Origin: Bacteroidales bacterium UBA5433 | GTDB lineage: Bacteria; Bacteroidota; Bacteroidia; Bacteroidales; UBA932 | Assembly (NCBI GenBank): GCA_002427525.1 | Contig: DIRP01000004.1 | Location: forward strand, 25,336 to 89,335 | Direction of reading: 5' to 3' | Length of the DNA stretch: 64,000 nt | Shown here: positions 17,812 to 26,947 of the stretch, one piece after another | Layout of the letters: every line of letters starts with the position of its first letter | Numbering within the stretch: the stretch's first letter is position 1 | The notes under the pieces: generated by a model | Database searches by the model: none | What the model was told of the DNA's origin: nothing | What the model saw: the letters and a program-made list of their open reading frames with translations, nothing else | Made by a program: the position numbers and the translations under genes

Positions 17812-18393
17812 TCAGGCCTGTTTTATTTTATTGAACAAAACCATTAAATACCCCAGCACCAGGAACGCACCGGGAGCCAGAATAAAAACAAGGATACCAT
17901 CCCCGGAGAGCAGTTTCAAGCCAAAAAACGACCCGGAACCCAACAATTCACGCACTATTCCCAACACCGTAAGTGACAAGGTAAAACCCAATCCGGATCC
18001 CAGTCCGTCAAAAAATGAATCCACCGGTTTATTCTTGCTGGCAAAAGCTTCTGCCCGTCCCAAAACAATACAATTCACGACAATAAGCGGTATAAACAAC
18101 CCTAAGGTCTGGTACAGCGCCGGAACGTAAGCCTGCATAAGCAACTGTACAACGGTAACAAAAATGGCAATCACTACCACATAGGCCGGAATCCGAATTT
18201 TTGAGGGGATCAGTCCTGCCAGCAACGATATGGCATAATTTGACAACATCAGCACAAAAGTCGTTGCCAGTCCCATTCCCATGCCGTTGATGGCAGACGT
18301 GGTCGTTCCCAGCGTAGGACACATCCCCAAAACCAGCACAAAAGTGGGGTTTTCCTTAATAATGCCTCTTGTTATGATTTTCCATTTGCTCAT
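17812..18393 (-). CDS. rnfE: Rnf electron transport complex subunit E
   Basis: A 193-residue membrane protein with six hydrophobic segments, homologous in fold to RnfA but inverted in topology. Motifs include NPTFVLVLGMCPTLGTTTSA at residues 15-34 and IVVNCIVLGRAEAFAS near residue 105; the two Cys residues correspond to those proposed to ligate the RnfA/E cluster. The ATG overlaps the end of rnfG (ATGA) and is preceded by a strong SD (GGAGGA), which fixes the start. Confidence 0.96.
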   Translation of the reverse strand: MSKWKIITRGIIKENPTFVLVLGMCPTLGTTTSAINGMGMGLATTFVLMLSNYAISLLAGLIPSKIRIPAYVVVIAIFVTVVQLLMQAYVPALYQTLGLFIPLIVVNCIVLGRAEAFASKNKPVDSFFDGLGSGLGFTLSLTVLGIVRELLGSGSFFGLKLLSGDGILVFILAPGAFLVLGYLMVLFNKIKQA

Positions 18394-18980
18394 AGCTGTC
18401 CTCCATCTTGTAAATCTATTTCTGTAAACACCTTATATGCCATATCAATCGCATGGCAAAAAGCCCGGGAACTGATGGTGGCTGCAGTAATGGCATCTAC
18501 CTGACCGCCATCTTTTTTTACTGCAAGTGTGAAATTTTTCGGATTTTTCCCATTAAACTGCAAAGAAAAAATACTTTTCCTCTGATCCAGTTTATCTCCC
18601 AAACCCGGTGTTTCCGAGTGCGATATAAGCGCTGTATTACATATTGTCCCATCCGGGAAGAACCCTACCAATACCTGAATAGGGCCTCCAAAACCCCTGG
18701 TGGAGATGACCTCAACAGCTATCCCGGCCTTGGCTCCGTTCAGCAAAGCAGGATACACTTTTGCTGTTTGTCCTTCAATTTGCATGTCATAAACCTCCTC
18801 TGAAGGGTTGTTATCAAAAACGGGCAATACACCGGACAATGCCTTATTGATAATTTCTGCCTGTGCTGAAGCAATAGGAGCTTGCGTAATAAGATAAGCA
18901 CCTCCCAGAACGGCTGACCCACAAAAACAAATAACAAATAAGGTCAAAACCATGTTTTTAAAATTAGATTCTTTAGCCAA
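18390..18980 (-). CDS. rnfG: Rnf electron transport complex subunit G (FMN-binding), TTG start
   Basis: A 196-residue protein with one N-terminal membrane anchor (NMVLTLFVICFCGSAVLGGAY) and a periplasmic FMN-binding domain. The flavinylation site is expected at the Thr of AITAATISSRAF near residue 170, equivalent to the usual SGAT motif. The FGGPIQVLVGF segment near 105 and SHSETPGLGDK near 128 are typical. The start codon is TTG at 18980-18978, chosen because a perfect SD (GGAGGTGA) lies immediately upstream and the next ATG is nine codons in without any SD. It overlaps rnfD by eight bases and rnfE by four. Confidence 0.95.
   Translation of the reverse strand: MAKESNFKNMVLTLFVICFCGSAVLGGAYLITQAPIASAQAEIINKALSGVLPVFDNNPSEEVYDMQIEGQTAKVYPALLNGAKAGIAVEVISTRGFGGPIQVLVGFFPDGTICNTALISHSETPGLGDKLDQRKSIFSLQFNGKNPKNFTLAVKKDGGQVDAITAATISSRAFCHAIDMAYKVFTEIDLQDGGQL
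18399..18404 (-). promoter_or_regulatory. Shine-Dalgarno sequence of rnfE
   Basis: GGAGGA on the minus strand, six bases from GGAGG to the rnfE ATG, lying inside the 3' end of rnfG. Confidence 0.7.
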
Positions 18981-20016
18981 GATTCACCTCCTTTTTATAA
19001 GGGGACGGTTTAATTTTATTAAGTAGCGGAACCCATGCATTCATAAACAAGATAGCAAAAGAAACACCTTCCGGATAAACCCCCCATATCCTTATAATCA
19101 TAGTCACTAAACCAATACCTACTCCAAAAATGAGCATACCTAAAGATGACATGGGAGAAGTAACATAGTCGGTTGCCATAAAAACAGCTCCCAACAGCAC
19201 CCCGCCTGTAAGCAGGTGAAACAACGGATCTGCATAATGTGCCGGGTCAATAAGGTGCAGAATACCGGAAAACAAAGCAACAGTAACAACAATGGCGAGC
19301 GGGATAATAGGTTTAATAACCTTGCGTGCCAATAAATAAACAAAACCGATTAGTATGGCCAACGCAGAAGCTTCTCCCATAGATCCGTTTATTTTCCCAA
19401 ACAACATCTGCCAATAGGAAAAATCATGTTGTTGGGACAGTACATCCATGGTCAACCCGTTGGCCAGCCCTTCTTTAATAATCCCCAGAGGCGTGGCTCC
19501 GGATAAAGCATCGGGAAGTTGTCCCTGCGCTCCCAGCAGGAAACCGGGAATTAAAGGGTTCTCCGGAGTAAAAATACCATTTGTAACAGCCCAGTTCGTC
19601 ATCTGAACCGGAAAAGAGATGAGCAAAAATACACGGGCCACCAAGGCCGGATTAAACAGGTTGTGACCCAACCCGCCAAATGTCATTTTGGCAACCCCAA
19701 TGGCAACAACGCAACCAATCAGGACCATCCACCAAGGTGAGGAAACGGGCAGGTTCAAAGCCAATATCAAACCGGTGACTACGGCAGACAAATCATGTAC
19801 CGTTGTCTTCTTTTTCATCATATACTTGACAATCAGATGTTCCAACAAAACACAACCTACAACGGATACTGTAAGGACAAGAAAGGCGCTTACCCCTGCA
19901 AAATACAGACTCACCAACACAGAAGGCATGAGGGCTATGATTACATCACGCATGATTCCCTTTGTGGTTTCTTTACTATGCAAGTGCGGAGCCGGTGAAA
20001 CAAGCAGTTTATTCAT
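18973..20016 (-). CDS. rnfD: Rnf electron transport complex subunit D
   Basis: A 347-residue membrane subunit with about nine or ten hydrophobic segments. The covalent FMN site is the Thr of LPDALSGATPLGI near residue 182. The N-terminus (LLVSPAPHLHSKETTKGIMRDVI) and FGGLGHNLFNPALVARV near 115 are standard. It lies two bases after rnfC. The family assignment is clear. Whether this complex pumps Na+ or H+ cannot be decided from sequence. Confidence 0.97.
   Translation of the reverse strand: MNKLLVSPAPHLHSKETTKGIMRDVIIALMPSVLVSLYFAGVSAFLVLTVSVVGCVLLEHLIVKYMMKKKTTVHDLSAVVTGLILALNLPVSSPWWMVLIGCVVAIGVAKMTFGGLGHNLFNPALVARVFLLISFPVQMTNWAVTNGIFTPENPLIPGFLLGAQGQLPDALSGATPLGIIKEGLANGLTMDVLSQQHDFSYWQMLFGKINGSMGEASALAILIGFVYLLARKVIKPIIPLAIVVTVALFSGILHLIDPAHYADPLFHLLTGGVLLGAVFMATDYVTSPMSSLGMLIFGVGIGLVTMIIRIWGVYPEGVSFAILFMNAWVPLLNKIKPSPYKKEVNLG
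18984..18991 (-). promoter_or_regulatory. Shine-Dalgarno sequence selecting the TTG start of rnfG
   Basis: GGAGGTGA on the minus strand, with six bases from GGAGG to TTG. It lies within the last codons of rnfD and compensates for the weak start codon. Confidence 0.8.
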
Positions 20017-20017
20017 A

Positions 20018-21364
20018 TTATTTCTTGCGTTTATTCTTCAAAGATGCATTTTTCGCCAACCGGATCTGATCCAGAAGCGGAATGTGAGCCGGGCAGGTGT
20101 ACAAGCAACAACCACATTCAATACAATCAAACACACGGTGTTTTTCCAACTCTTCCGTACGCCCGGCCAATGCCAGTTGGTACAACAAGTAAGGTTGCAG
20201 ATGCATGGGGCAAGCCTGGAAACATTTGGCACACCGGATACAATCCCCCGGTTCCTGCCGTTTTGTTTCTTTTTCTGTCAAAAGCAAAAGAGCCGAGCTA
20301 CTTTTTACAACCGGTGCCTGCAGGTTGACTACCGCCTTACCCATCATAGGCCCCCCGCTTACCAGTTTAGCAAATTGCGGCAAAAGATTTCCTTCCGGAT
20401 CAAGAGCTCCGGCTGAATATAGTATGTCCCGCATGGAAGTTCCAATACGAAACCTGTAGTTCTTCTGAATTGTCGGGCCGGATCCTGTGACTGTCAATAC
20501 ATTTGAAAGCAAAGGCTTACTTTTCTGAACGGCTTCATAAACGGCAAAGGCTGTTCCCACATTCTGCACAATGGCACCTGTTGAAATGGGAAGTGCAAAA
20601 GAAGCTACTTTTCTTCCCAATACAGCATCAATTAACTGTTTTTCCCCTCCCTGCGGGTACCGTTTTTTTAATGGCACCACTTTCCATTGCAGGTAATTGG
20701 CCGCTATTTTTTGCATAGCGCTGATGGCCAGAGGCTTATTTTCTTCAATCCCAATAATGCCGTTCACATCCGTGCCCAATACACGCCTCATGAGTTCCGC
20801 ACCAATCAGTATTTCCTGACCGTGCTCCAGCATAAGGCGGTAATCAGATGTAAGAAAAGGTTCACACTCAGATCCGTTCAGAATCAAATACTCCGGCTGC
20901 ATACCTTCAATAGGAGTAAGCTTCACATGTGTAGGAAATGCAGCTCCTCCCAGACCCACAATGCCCATTTCTTTTATTTTCCGAAATGTTTCTTCCGGCA
21001 CAGTCGTGATTTCCTGTTTCAATTGCGACGTTCTGTCTATACCCTCCAACCACTCATCTCCTTCTGTTTCTATCACTACGGTCAACACCCTTTTACCCTG
21101 AAAATCGGGATAAAGGGCCACATCTGCCACTGTGCCGCTTACAGAGGCATGGACAGGCGCAGAAACAAAACCTGCCGCTTCTGCTACCGGTTGACCGACT
21201 TTTACCCGATCGCCTTTTTTTACAATGGGTACCGATGGCATACCCAGGTGCTGGTTCATGGGCAAATAAACCCGCTGCGGAACAGGGAGGTCCTCAATAG
21301 GTCGATCTTTGGAGAATTTGCGGTCTATTGGATGAATACCCCCAATTGAAAACGTTTTACTCAT
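20018..21364 (-). CDS. rnfC: Rnf electron transport complex subunit C
   Basis: A 448-residue NADH- and FMN-binding subunit from the ATG at 21364 (MSKTFSIGGIHPID, the usual N-terminus); a longer in-frame extension upstream would run into rnfB and is rejected. The order is an N-terminal barrel-sandwich region with VKVGQPVAEAAGF, the Rossmann-like FMN/NADH domain with KEMGIVGLGGAAFPTHVK near residue 130, an SLBB domain near 330-360, and two 4Fe-4S motifs near 370-415: CIRCAKCFQACP and CIECGCCLYTCP. The C-terminal Ala/Lys-rich repeats of E. coli RsxC are absent, as in other short RnfC proteins. Confidence 0.96.
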   Translation of the reverse strand: MSKTFSIGGIHPIDRKFSKDRPIEDLPVPQRVYLPMNQHLGMPSVPIVKKGDRVKVGQPVAEAAGFVSAPVHASVSGTVADVALYPDFQGKRVLTVVIETEGDEWLEGIDRTSQLKQEITTVPEETFRKIKEMGIVGLGGAAFPTHVKLTPIEGMQPEYLILNGSECEPFLTSDYRLMLEHGQEILIGAELMRRVLGTDVNGIIGIEENKPLAISAMQKIAANYLQWKVVPLKKRYPQGGEKQLIDAVLGRKVASFALPISTGAIVQNVGTAFAVYEAVQKSKPLLSNVLTVTGSGPTIQKNYRFRIGTSMRDILYSAGALDPEGNLLPQFAKLVSGGPMMGKAVVNLQAPVVKSSSALLLLTEKETKRQEPGDCIRCAKCFQACPMHLQPYLLYQLALAGRTEELEKHRVFDCIECGCCLYTCPAHIPLLDQIRLAKNASLKNKRKK

Positions 21365-21374
21365 GAAATGTATC

Positions 21375-22202
21375 TTAGTTTTTTTGAGGAAAATTGATTT
21401 CCAGAATGCTTTGTGTCGGACATACAGCAACGCATTTTCTACACAGGCGGCACTTGTCCGGATCTATATAAGCCAGATTATCTGTAAGGGTAATGGCATC
21501 AAAAGGGCAAGCCTTAATACACAGTCCGCATCCTATACATCCTACCGGGCAAGCCTTACGTGTAAGAGCCCCTTTATCTTTATTGGAACATGCCACATAA
21601 ATCCTTCTGTTTTTAGGTCCTTTGGGTCTTAATTCCATCAATTTTTTGGGGCAGGCTTTAACACAAGCTCCACATGAAGTGCACTTTTCTTCATCTACAA
21701 CGGGCAGGCACGTTTCCGGGTCAATAGCCAACGCATCAAACAGACAGGCCTGAACACAGTCGCCCAGTCCCAGGCAGCCAAAGGAACAACTTGTTTCTCC
21801 TCCGTAAAGATCTGCAACAACAGCGCAAGAAGGAGAGCCGTTGTACGTATTAAATTTTGGCCTCACCTCGCAGGATCCATTGCAACGCAATACAGCAATT
21901 TTTGGAGCCTGCTCCTGCACTTCCCGGCCAAGTACTTGTGCTGCCTGTTGCATGGATTCATTTCCGCCTACGGGGCAAAACAAATCTGTTCGTTCCGGAT
22001 TGTTAATAAAAGTTTCAACAAAAGCCCTGCAACCTGCAAAGCCGCATCCACCGCAATTGGCCCCAGGCATTACCTCCAGAACCTGATCTATCCGAGGGTC
22101 TTCCTGAATTTTGAATTTTTGAGCGACAAAATATAATACTACAGCCAATAATCCTCCCAATAGGCTAAGGATCAATACGGTGTACAGAAAAATAGAAGTC
22201 AT
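21375..22202 (-). CDS. rnfB: Rnf electron transport complex subunit B (ferredoxin)
   Basis: A 275-residue subunit from the ATG at 22202 (MTSIFLYTVLILSLLGGLLAVVL membrane anchor); the longer open frame upstream lies inside rseC. After the anchor comes a 4Fe-4S domain with CGGCGFAGC near residue 47, then several ferredoxin motifs: CGLCIKACP, CTSCGACVKACP and CRLCRKCVAVCP. It accepts electrons from reduced ferredoxin. It overlaps the end of rseC by 38 bases and precedes rnfC by 10. Confidence 0.96.
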   Translation of the reverse strand: MTSIFLYTVLILSLLGGLLAVVLYFVAQKFKIQEDPRIDQVLEVMPGANCGGCGFAGCRAFVETFINNPERTDLFCPVGGNESMQQAAQVLGREVQEQAPKIAVLRCNGSCEVRPKFNTYNGSPSCAVVADLYGGETSCSFGCLGLGDCVQACLFDALAIDPETCLPVVDEEKCTSCGACVKACPKKLMELRPKGPKNRRIYVACSNKDKGALTRKACPVGCIGCGLCIKACPFDAITLTDNLAYIDPDKCRLCRKCVAVCPTQSILEINFPQKN

Positions 22203-22590
22203 TTTGGATGCGAAATTTGAACAAATATAGAACAAAATAATAGATTCCGACACACAAAATTGTAAATACTCCCACTTGCCATTCCTGCATTCCCAATAAA
22301 GAAAAACAAGCCACAGAAAGCCCCAACACAAGTGCAGGCAGTCCCATAGCATACAACAAGGCCTTAAATCCCAGTCGGGTACGCATTTCAATAACTACTT
22401 CCTGTCCTAAGACCGGTTTCCAGCCTTCAGGTGTTTTTATCCTGGTAATTTCTTTTCGTTTTTGTTCTGAAAGCGAACAAAATCCTTTTGCATGGCAGGC
22501 TGCGCATGCTCCTTCCGTAATGATCTCTACTGTAAGCGGGTCTGTTGCTGTTACTTTTCCCTTATGTCTTATTACCTCTGCAGGATTCAT
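22165..22590 (-). CDS. rseC: RseC/SoxR-reducing-system family protein
   Basis: A 141-residue protein with an N-terminal Cys-rich cytoplasmic segment (CAACHAKGFCSLSEQK, residues 29-44) and two hydrophobic helices (about residues 78-97 and 102-122), the typical RseC layout. In Proteobacteria RseC is linked to reduction of SoxR together with Rsx/Rnf. In Bacteroidota the gene conventionally stands first in the rnf operon, and a role in Rnf maturation or regulation is inferred. It starts directly after the stop of the DUF3108 gene (TGAAATG). Confidence 0.9.
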   Translation of the reverse strand: MNPAEVIRHKGKVTATDPLTVEIITEGACAACHAKGFCSLSEQKRKEITRIKTPEGWKPVLGQEVVIEMRTRLGFKALLYAMGLPALVLGLSVACFSLLGMQEWQVGVFTILCVGIYYFVLYLFKFRIQNDFYFSVHRIDP

Positions 22591-22591
22591 T

Positions 22592-23446
22592 TCATTTTAT
22601 CTTGCTGCTCAACGGGAACCGCAAGTTCTCGTATTGGAAAAGCCGGGCTGTAACCCTTCCCACAATTACCGGTGACTCCAAAAACAACGGGATCCTGTTT
22701 TGGTCATCACTTATCCAGAAACGTAAATCTTCTTTTCCGTCAAATACCACACCGGCAACTGTCTGGGCAGAAAATTTCAAAGCTCGAAAAGTCCCCATTC
22801 CGGATACACGAATCTGGTCATAACCATCAAAACGTAAGTACAACTCAAATATTTCTTCATCAATGGCAAATGAAACAGGAGACACATCCCCGGGTATCAT
22901 GTTATCAAAGTCCAGGTTACGCAAAAAATAAAAAACAGTTACCAAATCAAACGTGCATATCCTTCCCGGCAGCAATGTGTCCTGCACAGACCCGTCTTTA
23001 CGAATAATCCGTGCGTTTATGGAATTATCCGGATTGTAATGGTAATAGTTCTGAATGGTATATTTCCCTTCGTGTATATCACGCATAAAATAAACAGGTC
23101 GCAGGTTGGACTTTTTGAAATGGCTTTCATAATAGTCATCTACCCGGAAGAAAGCACTGAAAAATTTTGAAGTCTGTATGCGGCCTTTTGCCTGAAACCC
23201 CGGTTCTCCGTAAAGGGATTTCTCCGCTACTTCCATTGAAACCGTTCCCACGTCGGTGTTTACGACCCCCCACGTATAGCTGGCCATCATGGTTATTTTC
23301 TCTCCTGCTATAAAAGCAAGCCGGGAGGCCGGCACATCCTGTACAGGCAGGCAGGGTTTTTCCGTATCCTGAGCCCAAACCACAGAAGTTACAGCTAACA
23401 GGACCAACGTCAGAAAGGTGTTTCTACAATACACCGGAGTTCTCAT
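22592..23446 (-). CDS. DUF3108 domain exported protein
   Basis: A 284-residue protein with a signal peptide (FLTLVLLAVTSVVWAQD). The DUF3108 domain covers nearly all the rest: FIAGEKITMMASYTWGVVNTDVG near residue 45, a QAKGRIQTSKFFSAFFRVDDYYES segment near 90, and RDIHEGKYTIQNYYHYN near 122. The family is periplasmic or outer-membrane associated and of unknown function. Its start overlaps the end of dnaB by 23 bases, and its stop abuts rseC, so the whole set is probably one transcript. Confidence 0.88.
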   Translation of the reverse strand: MRTPVYCRNTFLTLVLLAVTSVVWAQDTEKPCLPVQDVPASRLAFIAGEKITMMASYTWGVVNTDVGTVSMEVAEKSLYGEPGFQAKGRIQTSKFFSAFFRVDDYYESHFKKSNLRPVYFMRDIHEGKYTIQNYYHYNPDNSINARIIRKDGSVQDTLLPGRICTFDLVTVFYFLRNLDFDNMIPGDVSPVSFAIDEEIFELYLRFDGYDQIRVSGMGTFRALKFSAQTVAGVVFDGKEDLRFWISDDQNRIPLFLESPVIVGRVTARLFQYENLRFPLSSKIK

Positions 23447-24926
23447 TCAGGTCGTTCATTTGGTTCATCCGCGAGGCATACGTTGTGGTTTCATCGATTG
23501 CAAAATCCGGACCACCTTCATTAATATCCATAAAGCGAATCTCGGAACTCCGGAAACGCATTTGAAACTCACCCACAGCCCCGTTACGGTGTTTAGCAAC
23601 TATAACCTCTGCTATCCCTTCCAGGGAGCGTCCTGTACTATCTTCTTTAATTCCGTAATATTCCGGCCGGTATAAAAACAGCACAATATCAGCATCTTGT
23701 TCAATAGCCCCTGATTCACGCAAATCGCTCAACTGCGGTCTGCGGTTTCCCCCTCTTGTTTCCATAGCACGGTTCATTTGCGACAAAGCAATAATGGGAA
23801 TATTCAACTCTTTGGCAATGGCCTTCAGGGAACGGGAAATAGCAGCCACCTCTTGTTCACGCATACCCCGCAATTCCGGCGGACCCGACATCAATTGCAT
23901 GTAGTCAATTATAATCAGCTTAATACCCGATCCGGCTACCAGCCGCCTGGCTTTAGCACGAAACTCAAAAATAGAGAGGGACGGAGTATCGTCAATGTAC
24001 AAAGGAGCTTTAGTCAGGTTAATGATGCGCTGGTTCAGCTGTTCCCACTCAAAGTTTTTAAGTTTTTTCCCACCGCGAATCTTCTCGGAAGACAAGCCCG
24101 TTTCACTAACCAACAAACGTTTTACCAACTGAGCATCCGGCATTTCAAGGGAAAAGAAGGCAACGGGGATGTTGTGGTTAACCGCCATATTTCTGGCCAT
24201 GGTCAACACAAAAGCCGTTTTCCCCATAGAAGGTCTGGCAGCGACAACCACCAAATCTGCCTTTTGCCATCCCAGGGTCATCCTGTCAAGGGAAGTATAG
24301 CCCGAGGGCAAACCGCTCAATCCGTCATCCCTTGTCTGAACGTCTGACAACTCGTCCAGCACCTCTCCCAAAACAGAACGTACAGGCCGGGTATCCCTTC
24401 GCAGGTTCATATCTCCCAGGTCAAAAAGACGTTGCTGCGAAGCGTCCAACAACTCGTCAGCCGGAATGGTATCGTCAAAAGCTTCCTTCAGGATGTTGTA
24501 CGAAGTCTTTATAAGTTCACGCTGAATGAATTTTTGCGTCAGTACTTTAGTATGGTATTCCAAATGGGAAGCCGCCGCTACACGCATGGTCAGCTGACTC
24601 AGGTAATAAGGACCGCCCACCTGGTCCAGCAAATCGTGTTTTTTTAACTCTTCTGCTACCGTATATATGTCGACCGGATTGTGGGCAGAAACAAGTGCCA
24701 TGATGGCCGAAAAAATCTTTTGGTGACTGTCCTTATAGAAATATTCCGGTTTTACAGCTCCCACTATATCCAGCGAGGCACCGGGTTCAAGAAGCAAAGC
24801 TCCCAGAACAGCCTCTTCAATATCAAGTGCCTGAGGCGGCACTTTCCCGATATCCAGCCCTACCATCTCTACCTGAGCCTGTTCCTTCCCTTTCACGGTT
24901 TTGGTTACAGGTGCTTGTTTTGCCAT
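23424..24926 (-). CDS. dnaB: Replicative DNA helicase
   Basis: A 500-residue hexameric helicase. The N-terminal domain (residues about 25-130) begins PPQALDIEEAVLGALLLEPG. The RecA-like C-terminal domain has the Walker A motif ARPSMGKTAF near residue 232, FFSLEMPDAQLVKRLL near 258, Walker B IIIDYMQLMSG near 338, and LSDLRESGAIEQDADIVLFL near 397. There is no intein, unlike some bacterial DnaB proteins. The ATG is preceded by an SD (AAGGAGA). It follows the aminotransferase gene by 13 bases. Confidence 0.98.
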   Translation of the reverse strand: MAKQAPVTKTVKGKEQAQVEMVGLDIGKVPPQALDIEEAVLGALLLEPGASLDIVGAVKPEYFYKDSHQKIFSAIMALVSAHNPVDIYTVAEELKKHDLLDQVGGPYYLSQLTMRVAAASHLEYHTKVLTQKFIQRELIKTSYNILKEAFDDTIPADELLDASQQRLFDLGDMNLRRDTRPVRSVLGEVLDELSDVQTRDDGLSGLPSGYTSLDRMTLGWQKADLVVVAARPSMGKTAFVLTMARNMAVNHNIPVAFFSLEMPDAQLVKRLLVSETGLSSEKIRGGKKLKNFEWEQLNQRIINLTKAPLYIDDTPSLSIFEFRAKARRLVAGSGIKLIIIDYMQLMSGPPELRGMREQEVAAISRSLKAIAKELNIPIIALSQMNRAMETRGGNRRPQLSDLRESGAIEQDADIVLFLYRPEYYGIKEDSTGRSLEGIAEVIVAKHRNGAVGEFQMRFRSSEIRFMDINEGGPDFAIDETTTYASRMNQMNDLNENSGVL

Positions 24927-24932
24927 AATTCT

Positions 24933-24939
24933 TCTCCTT
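24933..24939 (-). promoter_or_regulatory. Shine-Dalgarno sequence of dnaB
   Basis: AAGGAGA on the minus strand, with eight to nine bases to the ATG, in the short gap after the aminotransferase stop. Confidence 0.65.
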
Positions 24940-26139
24940 TTATTTCAATGTATCCAAAGCGGCAAGAACCAGTTCTGTGGCCAGTACCAGTTCTTCTTTA
25001 GTAATGCACAGTGGCGGTGCTATACGAAACGCCGTATCACAGTATAAAAACCAGTCTGCCATAGCTCCCTCTTCCAAAAGCCGGCGAATGAAGACCTCTA
25101 CTTTACCGGCATCTTCCAGTTCCACAGCCAGCAACAACCCTTCTCCCCGAATCTCTTTGACAGCAGGATGTGCAACTAAAGCGTCTTTCACAAAGGTTGC
25201 CTTTTCCTCCACTGTAGCTATCCACCCTTCTTTGAGCAATACCTGAAGTGCCGCAAAACCGGCAGCACAACTTACGGGATGTCCTCCAAAGGTAGTTATG
25301 TGTCCCAGCACAGGATCAGACTTCCATGCCTCCATCAAATTCTTGTTACAGGCAAGAGCTCCCAGAGGCATCCCTCCCCCCAGGGCCTTGGCCAGAGTTA
25401 CCATATCCGGCACCACATCATACTTCTGCATGGCAAAAAGTTTCCCCGTTCTCCCAAAGCCTGTCTGGACTTCATCAAATATAAGCAAAGTTCCCGTACG
25501 GTCGCAACGCTCCCTCAAGGCCTGCAAAAAACCCGGAACAGGCAGGCGTACCCCCGCCTCGGCCTGAATAGGCTCGGCAATAACACAGGCAGTATACCTG
25601 TCTATCAGTTGCAAATCTTCAAAGCAGTTAAAGCGCAGAGTCGTGACACCGGGGAGCAAGGGTCGGAAAGCACTGCGGAACGTTTCGTTTCCCATAACGC
25701 TCAAAGCACCATGTGTGCTCCCGTGGTAAGCATTTCGGAAACAGGCCATTTTATGACGGCCGGTAACACGTTTGGCAAGCTTCATGGCCGCTTCGTTTGC
25801 TTCTGATCCGGAGTTTACAAAATATACCGAGTTCAGAGCAGACGGCAAACACTCTGTAAGTAAAGAAGCCAAAAGCACCTGCGGCTGCTGGATAAGTTCT
25901 CCGTAAACCATCAGATGTAAATGGTTACGGGCCTGGTTTTCAATAGCCTCGATTACCTCGGGACGTGCATGGCCTACGTGGCTTACAGAGACCCCTGAAA
26001 TAAGGTCCAGGTACCGTTTTCCCGTTGTTGACAGAAGAAATACCCCCTCTGCTTTTTGTATTTCAACACCTAAGGGAGAGGGGGAAGTTTGTCCTAACAG
26101 AGAATAAAACTGTTCGCGTATGGTTTTTTTATTCTTCAA
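24940..26139 (-). CDS. Class III aminotransferase (acetylornithine/aspartate aminotransferase family)
   Basis: A PLP-dependent enzyme of about 399 residues. Fold-type I class III hallmarks are present: NSGSEANEAAMKLAKRVTG near residue 105, FRNAYHGSTHGALSVMG near 130, the EVQTGFGRTGKLFA region near 220 with the PLP-binding Asp, and the PLP lysine in TLAKALGGGMP near 247. Bacteroidota carry a close ArgD-like paralogue of unsettled substrate in this neighbourhood. There is no ATG at the start; two in-frame TTG codons are possible (26151 and 26139), and the latter best fits the family N-terminus KTIREQF. It overlaps the end of the zinc-ribbon gene. Confidence 0.9.
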   Translation of the reverse strand: MKNKKTIREQFYSLLGQTSPSPLGVEIQKAEGVFLLSTTGKRYLDLISGVSVSHVGHARPEVIEAIENQARNHLHLMVYGELIQQPQVLLASLLTECLPSALNSVYFVNSGSEANEAAMKLAKRVTGRHKMACFRNAYHGSTHGALSVMGNETFRSAFRPLLPGVTTLRFNCFEDLQLIDRYTACVIAEPIQAEAGVRLPVPGFLQALRERCDRTGTLLIFDEVQTGFGRTGKLFAMQKYDVVPDMVTLAKALGGGMPLGALACNKNLMEAWKSDPVLGHITTFGGHPVSCAAGFAALQVLLKEGWIATVEEKATFVKDALVAHPAVKEIRGEGLLLAVELEDAGKVEVFIRRLLEEGAMADWFLYCDTAFRIAPPLCITKEELVLATELVLAALDTLK

Positions 26140-26932
26140 AAGCAGAATCAACTAATATACGTCCGCAATATTCGCACACAATGATCTTCTTACTCATTTT
26201 AATATCCAATTGACGCTGAGGAGGAATCTTATTAAAACAACCTCCGCATGCACCTCGCTTAACGGTCACAACGGCCAACCCGTTGTGCGCGTTATTCCTG
26301 ACCTTTTTATAGGCAGACAGTACCCGCACATCTATCTGATTTGCAATTTGGTCTGCCTTTTTGCGCAACGCCTCTTCTTCCTTGGATGTTTCATTAACAA
26401 TGACATCCAATTCGTTGTTTTTCACTTCCAGGTCTTTTTCTCTATCTTCATGCGCTATCTTTGTCTGCTCTAATTTTTCCTTTCTGTCTTTAAGCAAAAT
26501 AGAAAATTCACGGATGTATTTTTCTGCCAGCTCCACGTCCAGATTCTGGTTTTCTATCTCTTTTGACAAGGAATCAAATTCACGGCTGTTCTTGACATTG
26601 GCTTGCTGAGTCTCGTATTTGACTGCCATAGCCCGGGCATTGTCAGCATCTATCCTGCGCGAGGCAATGTCTTTTTCAATACCACGAACCTCTTTCAACA
26701 AGTTTTCTATACGCGTTGCCATTCCTTTGATATCATCTTCCAGGTCCTGAATTTCCAGCGGCAATTCACCACGGAGTAAATGTATTTTGTCAATCTGCGA
26801 ATCGGTTGTCTGCAGTTGATAAAGAAGACGCAATTTATCCTCCATTGTCAGCGTACCTTCCTGTTCTGCCTTGTACAGGTCCGTAAATGATCCGGCATTA
26901 GTTCCGGCAGTTTTTGTCGTTTTCTTTGTCAT
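26129..26932 (-). CDS. Coiled-coil protein with C4 zinc ribbon
   Basis: A 267-residue cytoplasmic protein. Residues about 40-205 form a long coiled coil (YQLQTTDSQIDKIHLLRGEL, later charged heptads through EEEALRKKADQIANQI). The C-terminus is a zinc ribbon with two CxxC pairs: RGACGGCFNKIPPQ near residue 228 and VCEYCGRILVD near 252. It belongs to the widespread family of coiled-coil zinc-ribbon proteins (CdsZ type). Exact function is unsettled. It is 15 bases after the Nif3 gene, an association typical of many bacteria. Confidence 0.92.
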   Translation of the reverse strand: MTKKTTKTAGTNAGSFTDLYKAEQEGTLTMEDKLRLLYQLQTTDSQIDKIHLLRGELPLEIQDLEDDIKGMATRIENLLKEVRGIEKDIASRRIDADNARAMAVKYETQQANVKNSREFDSLSKEIENQNLDVELAEKYIREFSILLKDRKEKLEQTKIAHEDREKDLEVKNNELDVIVNETSKEEEALRKKADQIANQIDVRVLSAYKKVRNNAHNGLAVVTVKRGACGGCFNKIPPQRQLDIKMSKKIIVCEYCGRILVDSAFEE

Positions 26933-26947
26933 AATTGTATTGATAAC

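Noticed and set aside
22203..22391. 63-codon N-terminal extension of rnfB
   Set aside because: It lies entirely inside rseC, lacks family similarity, and the ATG at 22202 starts the expected membrane anchor.
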